64,000 nucleotides of DNA from Ecdyonurus torrentis (lineage: Eukaryota; Arthropoda; Insecta; Ephemeroptera; Heptageniidae): positions 4,346,490 to 4,410,489 of the forward strand of contig OX439133.1 of the NCBI GenBank assembly GCA_949318235.1, in the 5' to 3' direction. The translations under genes and the position numbers were made by a program. Position 1 is the stretch's first letter; the number at the start of each line of letters is the position of its first letter. The notes below the pieces were generated by a model. That model made no database searches. It saw only the letters and a list, made by a program, of their open reading frames with translations, and had not been told where the DNA came from. This document shows positions 36,656 through 49,800 of the stretch, in pieces.

Positions 36656-36897
36656 ATATGAAATCAGCTACTGCAGGATTTGGATAAAAAGAGTAAAACA
36701 ATTTATATGAAAGAAAGAAAAATATGAAATTTTGCAGTGTTACATTAAGATTTAGGATAAGACATCGTCAATATATATTATTATATATATTTTTATTATT
36801 AATACATATAATAATAATTAAACAAAATTTGGGGGGTTCCAATGGCTTGATATTTTACATTGAGATTTTTTCAATTTGATTCTTTTCATACAAAGTT
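36656..36897 (-). mobile_element. TTAA-1 fragment
   Basis: gaaatcagctactgcaggatttgga, tgaaattttgcagtgttacattaag and aatttggggggttc in order, the interior interrupted by TA-rich sequence; runs into TTAA-2. Confidence 0.65.
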
Positions 36898-37238
36898 TTA
36901 AGAGAGAACAGAGGACCGACGTCGGCCATTAGACAAACTTTTCTCGTCAAAAAAAGCTGAAATTTTGCACAATGGTACTTCAGCTTGAAACAATTTCAAA
37001 TATGTAACAATTTTGGGGGGTCACCGTCCAAATCAATGTTATATGATTTTTTTAGCCCGTAAGGCCCAATGTTAATTTCAAAAAAAAAAAAAAAAAAAAA
37101 AATTCGGGACGTTCTAACATCCTGAAATTTTTATCACTGCTAGGTATGGTTTTATATCTACACAATGACACTAAATGTAGACCCAAAACACTTCTAGTTT
37201 TTGAGTTATAAGAAGGTCGGTAATACTCGACTCTTTAA
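36898..37238 (-). mobile_element. TTAA-2 MITE
   Basis: TTAAgagagaacagaggaccgacgtcgg and tcggtaatactcgactcTTTAA, with poly-A expansion at 37079-37101. Confidence 0.8.
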
Positions 37239-37623
37239 ACTTGCGTCAAGTTCTCTTTTTGTAAAGTAATTTTCTGTTATGGTTTTTGTGTTGCTTCTCA
37301 TCCGTTCGCTTCAGTTTTATATTTAATCATCTTCACTATCTCATAGTGTATCAGTGGCTCTGAAAAGGAAATATGAGCAGCTGCTTATTAACTTGTTGGG
37401 AATATTATTATATAACACTATCAAATTATAATTCAATTTATCAGTTTGTTTTTTAATAATAAATTATATTATTGTAAATAAACATTTAAGAAAATATTTA
37501 ATACCAAATAAAATTTTAAAAGTAATAAAGTATTAAAAAAATTATATTATTTGTTATTTTAATAAAGTATAATGTATTATTTTTGTTTAATAACAAATAA
37601 AAAATATTTAAATAGCCTTTTTT

Positions 37624-37972
37624 ATATAAGGTGTTGGGGCATGACATCATACTTAAGCGCTTAGACGCCATATTGGAGCTAAGAATAACATTGCTCAGCC
37701 TAGGACTTGCGTCCTATTTTCTTTGGAAAATTACTTAATTATTTTTCTTACAATTAATTAAAAACTATTTCAGCCTATCAAGAGCATCAATTCTCTCACA
37801 AATATTGCTTGGTATTTTTAAACTTTCAAAATGAGTCATTTTCCTGTATTTTTAAACTGGTAAAATGAGGCATTTTCCTACACCGATCCATAATATATTT
37901 TCCTTCACCGCTCCATGTCATTGAATGATTTAGCATGGCATCGACTTTAACACGAATGCATACACTCTATAG
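37624..37972 (-). mobile_element. M1-like MITE, array C unit 6
   Basis: taaggtgttggggcatgacatcat, gcgcttagacgccatattggagct, cattgctcagcctagg and catcgactttaacacgaatgcatacactctat. Confidence 0.75.
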
Positions 37973-38154
37973 AGAAAAACAAACAAATATTTCATGTATT
38001 CCTCCTATTGGGCCCTATAATAATTTCAGTAGTTCATTTCAATATTGATTTTAAAAAAATTATTTCAATTTTTTTAACACGGTACAAAATTTATAGTTAA
38101 ACAAATTTTAAATTTTAGCAATTACCAACTCTTTATTTTCAGCACTTAATTTGC

Positions 38155-38360
38155 AATGGAGCTTATCGGTTTTAAAAAAAAAATGCTTAAATCATTTCTG
38201 CCTTAAAACTCATAAAAGAATGTCTAGTAATTCTCAATGAAATTTCTCCAAAATCGGCAAAGTAGTTTTCTCAAAAATCGCAAAAAAAAAAAAAAAAAAC
38301 AAAAAAAAAACTTGTTTTGCCTTTTGCCTATAAGTGTATAATGTTAAATTAAGAGACACT
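38155..38360 (-). mobile_element. GG-family fragment, inverted, right end lost
   Basis: ggagcttatcggttt start, then the reversed interior (gaaatttctccaaaatcggc, gtagttttctcaaaaatcgc). The far end (taagcttccc) is missing. Confidence 0.6.
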
Positions 38361-38573
38361 TCCTGTCTTTTTTTTTTTTTTAATATTTTTATTGAAAAAG
38401 AAAAATTATTAGTCAGAAAGTTTAACGCAATTATAATTATTAAGTCTCGTTATATCATGCAAAATTTCAAAAAAATTATAAATAAAAACAATAGAATTTT
38501 TCATCTATGAGGAATATATTTAAGATTTAAGTATTCAATTAAATCACTACCTAAAATATCCTTATATTATTAT

Positions 38574-38905
38574 TTAAGGGAATAGGGTACCGACGTCGGC
38601 CATTAGACTCAATCTTTTCTCGTCAAAAAAAATATGAAATTTTGAACAATGATACTTCAGCTAGAAAATTTCAAATATATAAAAAAAAATTGGGGGTCAC
38701 CGTGAAATTAATTTTATGTGATTTTTTTGAAACTTTAAGCCCATAAGGTCTAATGTTATTTTCAATAGTTTTTTTCTTTTTTCGGGACGGTCAAAATCAT
38801 GAAATTTTTATCACAGGTGTGACCTTTAGCTACACGATGACACCAAATTTAGACCCAAAACACGTCTAGTTTTTCAGGTATAAGGTCAGAACTCTACTTC
38901 CTTAA
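38574..38905 (-). mobile_element. TTAA-2 MITE, complete
   Basis: TTAAgggaatagggtaccgacgtcgg and cagaactctacttccTTAA; order as in 28127-28459. Confidence 0.85.
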
Positions 38906-38966
38906 ACATTATAATAGTATGAGGATTTATTTTATTATTATTATAAGTTCTTTCTTTTCTTCTTCT

Positions 38967-39122
38967 GTAACACCAACACCGGAATCCTACTTGATTCAAG
39001 GTGAAGGTGAGAACAATCCAGTACCAATTATGTCAGAAACTGCAGATGGTATACAGAGGGGTCACAAACTAAGCTCTTTGCGCACGATGTTAGCTGTGCC
39101 AAGAACTATTATTATTATTATT
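38967..39122 (+). mobile_element. Retroposon 3' fragment with ATT tail (tentative)
   Basis: A complex stretch of about 140 bp (frame reads TPTPESYLIQGEGENN...) ends in aagaactattattattattatt. That terminus equals the minus-strand end of the LINE at 123, which suggests a SINE or LINE 3' piece using the same machinery. A small host exon fragment is the alternative. Confidence 0.4.
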
Positions 39123-39232
39123 TTACGATTTTTGAGAAAACTATACCATTGAATAAATTCAATGAAACTACTCCACCAATTCCAGAGAAATTTAAATGAG
39201 AAATATTAGGCACACTTGAACTTGTTTTCAAC

Positions 39233-39543
39233 TATAGGGTGGTTTCATTCATGTTAAAATTGACGTCATAAGTGAGAACTAAATAACATTGGCCAGTATA
39301 GGAAAATAGCACATTTTGCCAGTTAAAAAATACTTAGCAATTTTTCTGAGAGCATTGATGCTGTTAAGAGGTTGAATTAGTACCTCAAGTATGCAAGAAA
39401 AATAATAATAACCAAAAACTAGATAATTTTCCAAAGAAAATAGCCAAAAACTGCGTGTGTCCTATGCTGAGCAATATGTTATTCATTGCTCAAGAAGAGC
39501 ATAGCAAAGCACTCAGATTGACGTCATGCGTACACACCCTATA
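39233..39543 (+). mobile_element. M1 MITE, complete
   Basis: tatagggtggtttcattcatgttaaaattgacgtcataagtgag at the left, gacgtcatgcgtacacaccctata at the right. The interior is complete, including ttgatgctgttaagaggttgaatta and the ttcattgctcaagaagagc hairpin region. Confidence 0.9.
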
Positions 39544-40367
39544 GAAATTTTTTAATCGATACTCTCCATTAAATTTGTCATCTTTATCTAGTTTTACTTC
39601 TGGTTATAGTATATTTCTTAGGTGGGTTTTAATTACTATTTCTCTTCTTGCTAATGTGACGCATTTCGATTGAACGATGTTTCGTTACTTCAGCATCAGT
39701 TACTATCGAGCAAGGAACATTTGAGACAATGAGTAATTTATATTCAATTAAATTTATAAATATTTTAAAAATAATAAATATAATATATAAAGAAAAATAT
39801 AATAACAATATTAGATATATACTATAGTAAAAAGAAGTATATAAAATTTAAAACGTTACATAAAAAATATGTACTGTTCTTTTTTTATGTAGAATACATT
39901 TACAAATAAAACTAATAAAATATTTTATATAATAAAAAAAAAATATATATACTCCATATTATTGCAAATTTAAACCAAACTTTGTATAACAATTCAGTCT
40001 CGTAAAAAAAAATATATTTTAAAATTTATTTATTGGTTATAATTAATATGTTTTTAGGAGTTTATAAATTAATTTATTAAATATTCTTTATAATTAATCA
40101 ATAATGATTTATATGTCATATATTTCTTGGCGTATTCACCCCCACGACAGCTCATCAATGCAGTTGTGAATGGAGAGAAACGCACTTCACTCACATAATT
40201 ATATATTACGAACCAACATATTTTTATTTATTTACATTTGACTGCGATGCATGCGAAGGTAGGAGGTAGCTGCACATTAGTACGCAGGTTGCGGCTACCA
40301 GGAGTCATTGAACTAAAATATTACTTTGCGTTTGTAGCTCCTTGCAGCACAAGGCCAGGCTTACATT

Positions 40368-40372
<5 letters not shown>
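39544..40372. other. AT-rich spacer and a unique island
   Basis: AT-rich to about 40130. From 40131 to 40372 the sequence is more complex (cgacagctcatcaatgcag, ggtagctgcacattagtacgcagg) without recognisable frame, repeat end or RNA fold. Confidence 0.45.

Positions 40373-40428
<56 letters not shown>
40373..40428. repeat. (GA)n microsatellite
   Basis: About 28 GA units; the ER/SL dipeptide frames over it are artefacts. Confidence 0.97.
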
Positions 40429-40430
<2 letters not shown>

Positions 40431-41677
40431 ATCCCTGTGTGGCACCAAGGTATGCCAGCGTGTTAAGGTACAAATACTCACTATTAGAAAATTAGCTACA
40501 AACAATTTCCCGAAAATACAAAGAAAACAATTAATTGTTATTTAATACATAATAAATATAATAATAATAATTTTACGTTTTTTTTTTAATGAGAAAAATA
40601 AATAGTAAATTTTTAATATTCGATATAATATATCATTTGCAGTAATGTTTAATATTTTTTGCAATTTCACACTGAAGTTTAAATTTAACACCATTTCTTT
40701 CTTTTTTTTTTTTTTTTTTTGTAACCCGCTTTTTAGGTAATTTTTCGACGCAATTCTGGATGCACTGAAATGTCATGAATTTTGTTTTCAATGCCTTAAA
40801 AGAGATTTGCTTTTAGAACCACCCTTGCCACCCCGGCGGATACTCAATTAAATTAAAAGATTCTATTATCTATTTCATATAAATCAATTACACATAGTAG
40901 ATTTTTACAATTTATAAAATAAAATCATATTTTATCGTGATATTTTTTATGCAGACCCATGATGCAGACACAGACTAGACTAAATTTCATAAATCAGCCA
41001 TATATTATGCTTCAGTTAATTGTTTGAAATTATTACTGATTAAGTTAAGCTCAATAACACAGTGTTTAGAAAGCTTATATAAATATATTTATAAATATAA
41101 ATAATAAATAAAATATTAATTAACTAAAAAAAAGTTAAAAAATAATATAAAATACAATTTTATATAAAATAATTTTATAAAATTTTGTATTTAAAATTTA
41201 AATTGTAATTTTATTTTTATATTTTTGTAATTTTATTATTATTTTTTTTTTTAGTTTTATTGTAAATTTGCATACTAGTGACTTACAATAATCATATATA
41301 TTAAAAAAGTACTGAACTGGCAGTACATTTTAATATCCACTTTCGTCACACTTAAAAATATATACATAAAAAAATATTTAGTTACTGAATTGCTATATAA
41401 ATATTGCTAAATAATTTAATAAAATATTGAATATTCAGCGTATGGTTATATGTTCTTACAGAAGTGTTTTACTATCCCATCAACATACTATATATCAGTA
41501 ATATATATAATTAAAATTTTTAATATAATATCTTTGTATGTGTATATAAAATACAATAAAAATATGCAATATTGTGTGCGTGTGTGAAAAATAACAGATT
41601 GTTTATTTAATAATAATAACTATATAATAATCATGCAATAATTAAGTTTGCTTTAAAACTATTAAGATATTTAAAGT
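40429..41677. other. Spacer, nothing recognised
   Basis: A unique patch at 40720-40850 (aacccgctttttagg, accacccttgccaccccggcgg) lies in AT-rich sequence. No exon or repeat family recognised. Confidence 0.45.
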
Positions 41678-43029
<1,352 letters not shown>

Positions 43030-43361
43030 TATAGGGTGTATGCATTTATCATTTATGTTAAAGTTGCGACGCCATGTTGGATCACTCGATAACATGGGCG
43101 GCATAGGAAAATAACTCATTTTGCCAGTTTAAAAACACTATGCAATATATTTGAGAGCATTATTGCTGTAAATATATGTTGAATTAGTATCTCAGCAAGT
43201 ATGTGAGAAAAATTACGATAACAAAAAATTAACTGATTTCCCAAAGAAAATTTGGCAAAAAACAAAGCTTTTGTCCTATGCTGAGCAATGTTAATGTTAT
43301 TCTCTACTCCAGTATGGCCTCCAAGCGCATTAAATGTGACGTCATACTGATACACCCTATT
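43030..43361 (+). mobile_element. M1 MITE, complete
   Basis: tatagggtgtatgcatttatc...cgacgccatgttgg at the left, gtgacgtcatactgatacacccta at the right. It lies about 480 bp upstream of the SUCLG1 start codon. Confidence 0.92.
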
Positions 43362-43838
43362 AGGTGAACTATTTTACTATGTGCATGCTGTAATAATAAT
43401 ATATGCGTGATATAAAATTTTCCTTTTTTTTTTTTTTTTTTTTTTTTTTTCAAACTCCAATGTAAAATTTTCTCAAAAATCACTGCACTGCACATAATTA
43501 GGAGATAAGAAGCTATACAATCAGGACTCTGGCCCAATGACCGTCTAGATTATTGTACTTATTTTCTTATTTTTTATTTAGAATTGTTGAAAAAAATAAA
43601 TCATGCACTTTGTCGGACATTTCAAGTGGTTTGAAAACTATTGAAAACTAAGCGCTTAAAAGTCAAGTTAAAAACTTCAAAATTTAATTTTTCATTTTAT
43701 ATTTAAAATTTTCTGATCAAAAATTAATGTTATTAAAATTAATGTTTTTTGTTTACTTAAAAAATTAATTATAACTATATTTTAATTATAAATTAAATTG
43801 CCAGTTTGACTTACATTGTCCTTATTATTCGTGCAAAG
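43362..43838. promoter_or_regulatory. Immediate 5' flank of SUCLG1
   Basis: AT-rich with a poly-T tract (43424-43450); no TATA or CpG promoter is obvious. The start-codon context gtgcaaagATGGCCGCC combines a good Kozak context with a near match to the TISU/YY1-type element (AAGATGGCGGC) common at nuclear genes for mitochondrial proteins. A possible acceptor attgccag ends at 43804. Confidence 0.35.
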
Positions 43839-46800
43839 ATGGCCGCCTCCATCCGGCTGCTTACCAGAATTGCAGGTAATAATTGACCAATTTACGTACT
43901 TTTTACCATAAATTACGCATATTTATCAAGATAAACTAAAATTAAATTACATTTTGCAATAATTTTGAACATTACAATTGAAATATCATCTTTATTTCAC
44001 TTAAAAAAACAAAGTCAAAGCGACACCATTTTATTTTTTCGCCCACAATCTGTTTGTTCAATTTTTTTCTTTCTTTTTTTATTGACCATATTTGACCTTT
44101 GTACTCTAATTAACTTTAATTTAACATTAAAAGTAATAAGAAATCATTATCTTTAATCAATTTAGCTGATAAATATTTTAAATAATGAGAAAATACGTTA
44201 AATATAACAGTTTTTATATTGGGTATTTTAAAAAATGTCTATGAAGGGGTGAAAGGGCAGTCTGATAAATTTTCTTTATTTTTCAAATAGATATCGTTAA
44301 ATTCTTATCTAGCACTTGTTCTTTGATCTCTTATTATCCAATGTTGCCTAATGTTATATAAAATATTACGATTACGTTGTATTTACTCGCTTTACTAATA
44401 GAAACCTTACATAAATCTTAATCTAATTTTTTGTCTTACGAGAAATTTTTTTAAATGCATTTCAGTTGTGACCTTAAAATGACATTGATTTCAATTTATT
44501 TTAATTGATTGGTAATAGTTTAGCAAATAAATGTAATTATTATTGTGTTTTATAATATTTTTTCTACTAATTTTTAATAATTAAGACCTAATTATCTGAC
44601 ATTTTATTTTAAGATTTAATGTCATTTTGTACTATTATCATATAGGTCAGGAATTTTCCTTAATTTTTATGACCGCATACCACCGTAATTTTGGCAATTT
44701 TAATCTTTAATGGCAAATATCAATATAATATTTTACAGTATTATACGTATGTGTAACTAATTATGTTTTTACCTAAATATGGCCGAGTATTATAATTATG
44801 TACGTAGATGATAAGAAGCTTACTGTTAACTTTTGATAAAAAAATAAAATATTTGAGAAATTGAAGCAAGTCGCTTTTTTTTTCTTTTTGAAGATATGAT
44901 CAGGACTAAAAAAATGATTCTTTTTCTTGTTAACTTCAACCCTGGTGACAATTCTAGTACAGCAGAGTAGGTATTGACTTTTCAAACAATTCTCTCCATC
45001 TCTCTTTATTTATTACATTATTATTATTTATGAAAAGTTTACCCATTTTCTAAGTTTTTATGGATACATATATGATATCTATTAGTGCTACAGTATCTGG
45101 TGATGTTTCAGTTCCTCGTCTTAGCTGTGTACGTAACAACTACACCTCTACGAGGCCCAACCTTCGTCTGACTGCAGACACCAAGGTCATCTGCCAGGGC
45201 TTCACTGGCAAGCAAGGAACTTTCCACAGCACACAGGCTATCGAGTATGGCACTAAGATGGTGGGGGGAGTGTCTCCGGGCAAGGGAGGCAAGACACATC
45301 TCAACCTGCCTGTCTTCAACACAGTGCAAGAGGTGCGTATGTCATCTTGATGGAGTCTCATACATGGGAAATATAGGGTTGGAAATAGTTGTTCAAGTAT
45401 TAGAAATCAATAGAGTTGTTTAACTGGTATTATATTCCTTATAAAGTATTAAGAGCTGATGAAAAGGTCACTTAGGTACAATGAGGAAGCCTAAAAAAAA
45501 ATTAAAAAATAATTTAGGCACAGTCAACAGGGGTGAAATTGAAAGTCCGGGGTGAAATGTAAACACCAATCATGTGCAAGCTTTCACTTTTCCCTATCAC
45601 ACTAGACACAGAGCACTTTGAAAACGAGTCTGTGATTGGCTTTCAATTTCACCCCGGTTGACTATTTCACATTCTCAAAGAGGACATTGTCCTGAATCAA
45701 TTGATATGCAATGTTGTAATTTTTGAGTGTATTAAGTATTTTTTTATTAATTCTTTTAAAAAAATTATGCCTCGGTCGATATGTTATGCATACGGGAATA
45801 GGAAAAATTTGAGACTTTCAAAAATATGTAAATAAAAAAATTAATGAACTCAAAAATTACAACTGCATATTGTTAGGACAATGTCTTTGTTTAGAATATG
45901 CAACAAAATCACCCCTCAATTCTTTTATTAGACATTCTTATTGCATGAGCACATCACAGAGTAGTGTATAGTCTTGTAATAAATAAATAAATAAAAACTG
46001 AATTTTCCTGTTATTCACCTCTCAGGCTAGAGACGCGACAGGCTGTGATGCTACCGTGATCTACGTGCCTCCCCCCGGTGCAGCAGCTGCCATCATTGAA
46101 GCCATCGACGCTGAGATCCCTCTCGTCGTGTGCATCACTGAGGGAATTCCCCAACAAGACATGGTGCGCGTCAAACATAAGTTGTTACGTCAGGGCAAGA
46201 GCAGACTGATTGGACCCAACTGTCCCGGCATCATCGCGCCTGAGAAGGTACGTCTCTTGTTTAAATATTTGTGCTTTCAGTGCAGCAGTTTTCTCACAAA
46301 CACACTAAGAAGAAGCTCTTACAATGTTACATTAGTACATTTTACAGTCTTAAAACATGTAAAAGTATGTCTAGTATTCCACATTTAAATATTTGTGACC
46401 TCAGTGTAGTAGTTTTCTCACAAACACACTAAGAAGAGGCTTCTACCATTTTAAATTAGTAGATTTTACTTTCTCTAAACATGTAAAAGTGTCCTCATTT
46501 GAATATTTCTTAGTTCCTAATAGAAACAAGCTTTTAAGAAGAATTCTGTAATAAACAAAGAAAAAAAGAAAGAAAAAAAAAACAGATAACTTATTAGTTT
46601 TCTCTAAAACACGCTAACAAGAAGCTTCTACTATGTTAAACTAGTACATTTTATTTGAAATTAAATTACATTTACGCGCCATGAAGTAATTTTCACACAC
46701 AAGTTGAGGTACAACTGAATTGTCCCAGATGGATGTCAGCTAGCCATGCGAGGACTTGATGTACAGTAATTGACTTTGCATGTTCCATATTTTGCAGGGT

Positions 46801-49800
46801 GACTTCAAGAAAGGTACTGGCACCAAGGGCTGGGTATGCAACACCTTCAATAATAATTGTCTTTATCAAGCTAGGGATTGTCGTTGCAGTTTACTTCGTT
46901 GTTTGTTGTCAACATGTGGTGTACCATGTTTTGGGAACATGTGACGTCACTTCTTTGTTAATTTATAAGTTATTCAGTTATGTTGGATTTCATTGTTTTC
47001 TTAACTATCAAGTTAAAAATTAATAATAAAAGGATAGAAATAGCAGCGCTGGCCTTATTTAACACAGTAAAAGTTGTGTTGAGAGGTCGAGGTCTCTCGT
47101 GGCACACAGTATAGTTACAATGTTTATATGACTAAAACACCATGCCATGTAAAACCTCAACCTCTCCACACAACTTCTACTGTGGTAAGTAAGGCCAGTG
47201 CTACCATTTCTAACCTATTATTTAATTTTTAAAAAGTGTGACATTTTTTTTTTTTTTTTTTTTTTTTTTAACTTCCTATATTGCTTTTTCTCTTTGCAAT
47301 TTTGTGACCAGTGTTTAAAGTTTTTGTCATTTTGTAAGTTATATTGTTTTTTTCAGAGTTGTTTCCAGTGGTGTATTGTTGTAACATCCATGTTAATTAG
47401 TGCTGGTGTTAGCATAGTGAAGATAGTTTAGTCTTGCTAGCACACAGATAAACAACATATTGGATACGTAGCTTTTATTACAAGAAAATGTGTGTGCCTT
47501 TGTTAGTCCCATGTATATAGATCAGTCATTATAGACTTTAAGAAATTATGAATAAAACTGACAGTTTGTATCTAATGTTAGAAACAAACTGTCAGTTTTA
47601 TGTGTAATTTATTTGTTTGTTTATAACTGTATTGATAATTTATTTTATTGATTATAATTTATACTTATTTATAAATAAAACTGGTAATTTTTTAAATTCT
47701 TGATAGTTCAGCGTCTTTACGTAGATCCAGTTTAGCTGATCCTGTGCCAATCTTTGCCATGGCTAGAGATCTATTATTGTTTTTTTCATTAAACACCTAG
47801 GCCATGCAGAACTGATTTTTGTTCTGAACATATTTGTGATGGCTTTGATATTTTGTGACTACATTCAGAATCACTTTCTCATTTGATTGGTGATGGACAA
47901 CTGACCCTAGCTTTAAAGTTTTGATGTTTAGGTGAGGAACTCCATATTTAGAACATATGGTAAATGTACTAGTTATCGGCAGGCTCTTTTTACGGCAAAA
48001 GTAATAAGTTTACGCTATTCTAACTACAACCAACCATCTTAGAATTCTGTCTACTTGCCATACCACTACTTGAAACACTAAAGAGGCCGAGATAAATAGA
48101 GGTGCCGATAATTGCGGCAGTGTCGGTTTGGCTGTTTTTTGTCTACAATACTATAGGAATTTCCATCTTAAGACACTTAAGCTGCCGATAACTAGTACAT
48201 TTACTATACCTACAATTTTTTTTTTTTTTTTTTTTTTACTATTTTTTGAGACAAACTATTAGTTTTATTCGTAATTTATTTGTTTATTTATAAATGTATT
48301 GATAATTTATTATATTCACCATAAATTGTATTTAATTTTAAATAAAACTAATAGATTATTACTTTTTTTTGAGACAAACTATCAGTTTTATATGTAATTT
48401 CTGCAAGTGTGTAAGGGCTTACAAAGGCATTCTGACGTTCCTTTAGTACCAAAAGCTATCCAATATGTTGTTTATTATTTATGTGCTAGTAAGACCAAAT
48501 TATATTGTCTCTATCGTGTCAAATCGTTTCAAGTGAAATTATCACGAGCGCGCCAAACGTTCCATCTACATAGGGTTTACTGTGTCAGATGGAACGTTTG
48601 GCGCGCTCTTGATAATTTCACTTGAAACGTTTTGACACGATAGAGACGATATGACATTTCTTCACTGACCTCTTATGTTTACTCTAATAATTGACTGATG
48701 AAGGAATAACTGTTTTGACCCCAACTTTAGGCAATTTCGGTAACTCCCGTTTCTGTTTCTGCTTACTACGCATGCGCAGTGCGTCAAAACAGAAGTGGAT
48801 GTGAGCAAAATCGCTTAAAGTTGGGGTCAAGACAGTTGTCCCATTAGTAGTCAATAGGAAAAGGAAGTGCGGGAAAAGGAAACCATGTAATCTTAAAGTG
48901 GGAGTATGCTCAGGCCTACCTTGCTACTGGCGTGAAGTTTTCTCCCATTTTTACTGTCACGTGGTTTCCTCTTCCGGCATTTTTAGTAAACATAGGCATT
49001 CAGTATCAATGATTCTAGAGATATGATAGGACATTCTAATATTGATTGTCAATTTTTGGTGTAATTCTCCTATCTTTTAACATTGAACAAATGAAATGCA
49101 AAATTTTAAAAAAATCGTGTCGTATCGTACTGTAGAATCTTTGTTGACAATGTTAAACCATATGTAACTGTTATGTCTAAATTTACAAATCAAAGAAAAG
49201 TAATAGATATAATTAAAGCACGCTATATTGAAAGCTATATTACGCGAAAATCTTTAATTTAAATAGAAACGAAAAAGAGGGACTCAAAATTGCAAGCACA
49301 AGGCTGCTAATGAGAGAATTTTTACTGCCGTGATTGAAATGCGACTAAACTATAGGCCTACCACATGCTTTAATTATAATTATGTTTTACTTTTCTTTGA
49401 TTTGCATTTTAAATTGAATTTTTTTTTCTTCCTCTTATATTTATATATTTGTTGTCTAAATTTGCTTGGTTTATGTGGCGCTACCTGCATATAGACATGT
49501 TGGCTAACGTGTTATGTATGTTTGCAGTGCAAGATTGGTATCATGCCTGGACACATTCACCAGCGAGGTAGCATCGGCATCGTGTCCCGGTCAGGTACCC
49601 TCACCTACGAGGCAGTTCATCAGACCACACAGGTACGTCCCAGTCCATCTATATTAGCTTCATCTATATCTTTATTATCTAAATAAGCTTTTTAGATAAA
49701 GCCCACAGTATAGGGTCTATGCATTCATGTTAAAGTCGACGCCATGTTGGATAACTCAATAACATGGGGGGCATAGGAAAATAAATCATTTCACCAGTTT

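Larger units (their letters stand above)
26720..38900 (+). repeat. Tandem array C: six or so units of 1.5-2.3 kb built around M1-like elements
   Basis: Each unit has an M1-like element, then ctatgataatntcagt-gttattttcaatact, a poly-A or AAT stretch, agtagggagc-aa-tttaaattttagaaattgcgaactctttat, catgattttaaaatatttaatttg, and acaaataaataatatatt. Unit starts by the M1-like element lie near 27134, 28897, 32072, 33818, 35279 and 37624. TTAA-1 and TTAA-2 copies sit between units. Except for 38967-39122 nothing suggests coding. Confidence 0.75.

Noticed and set aside
45108..45361. Two minus-strand open frames opposite SUCLG1 exon 2
   Set aside because: Shadows of the real plus-strand exon, which matches the succinyl-CoA ligase alpha subunit and has proper splice sites.
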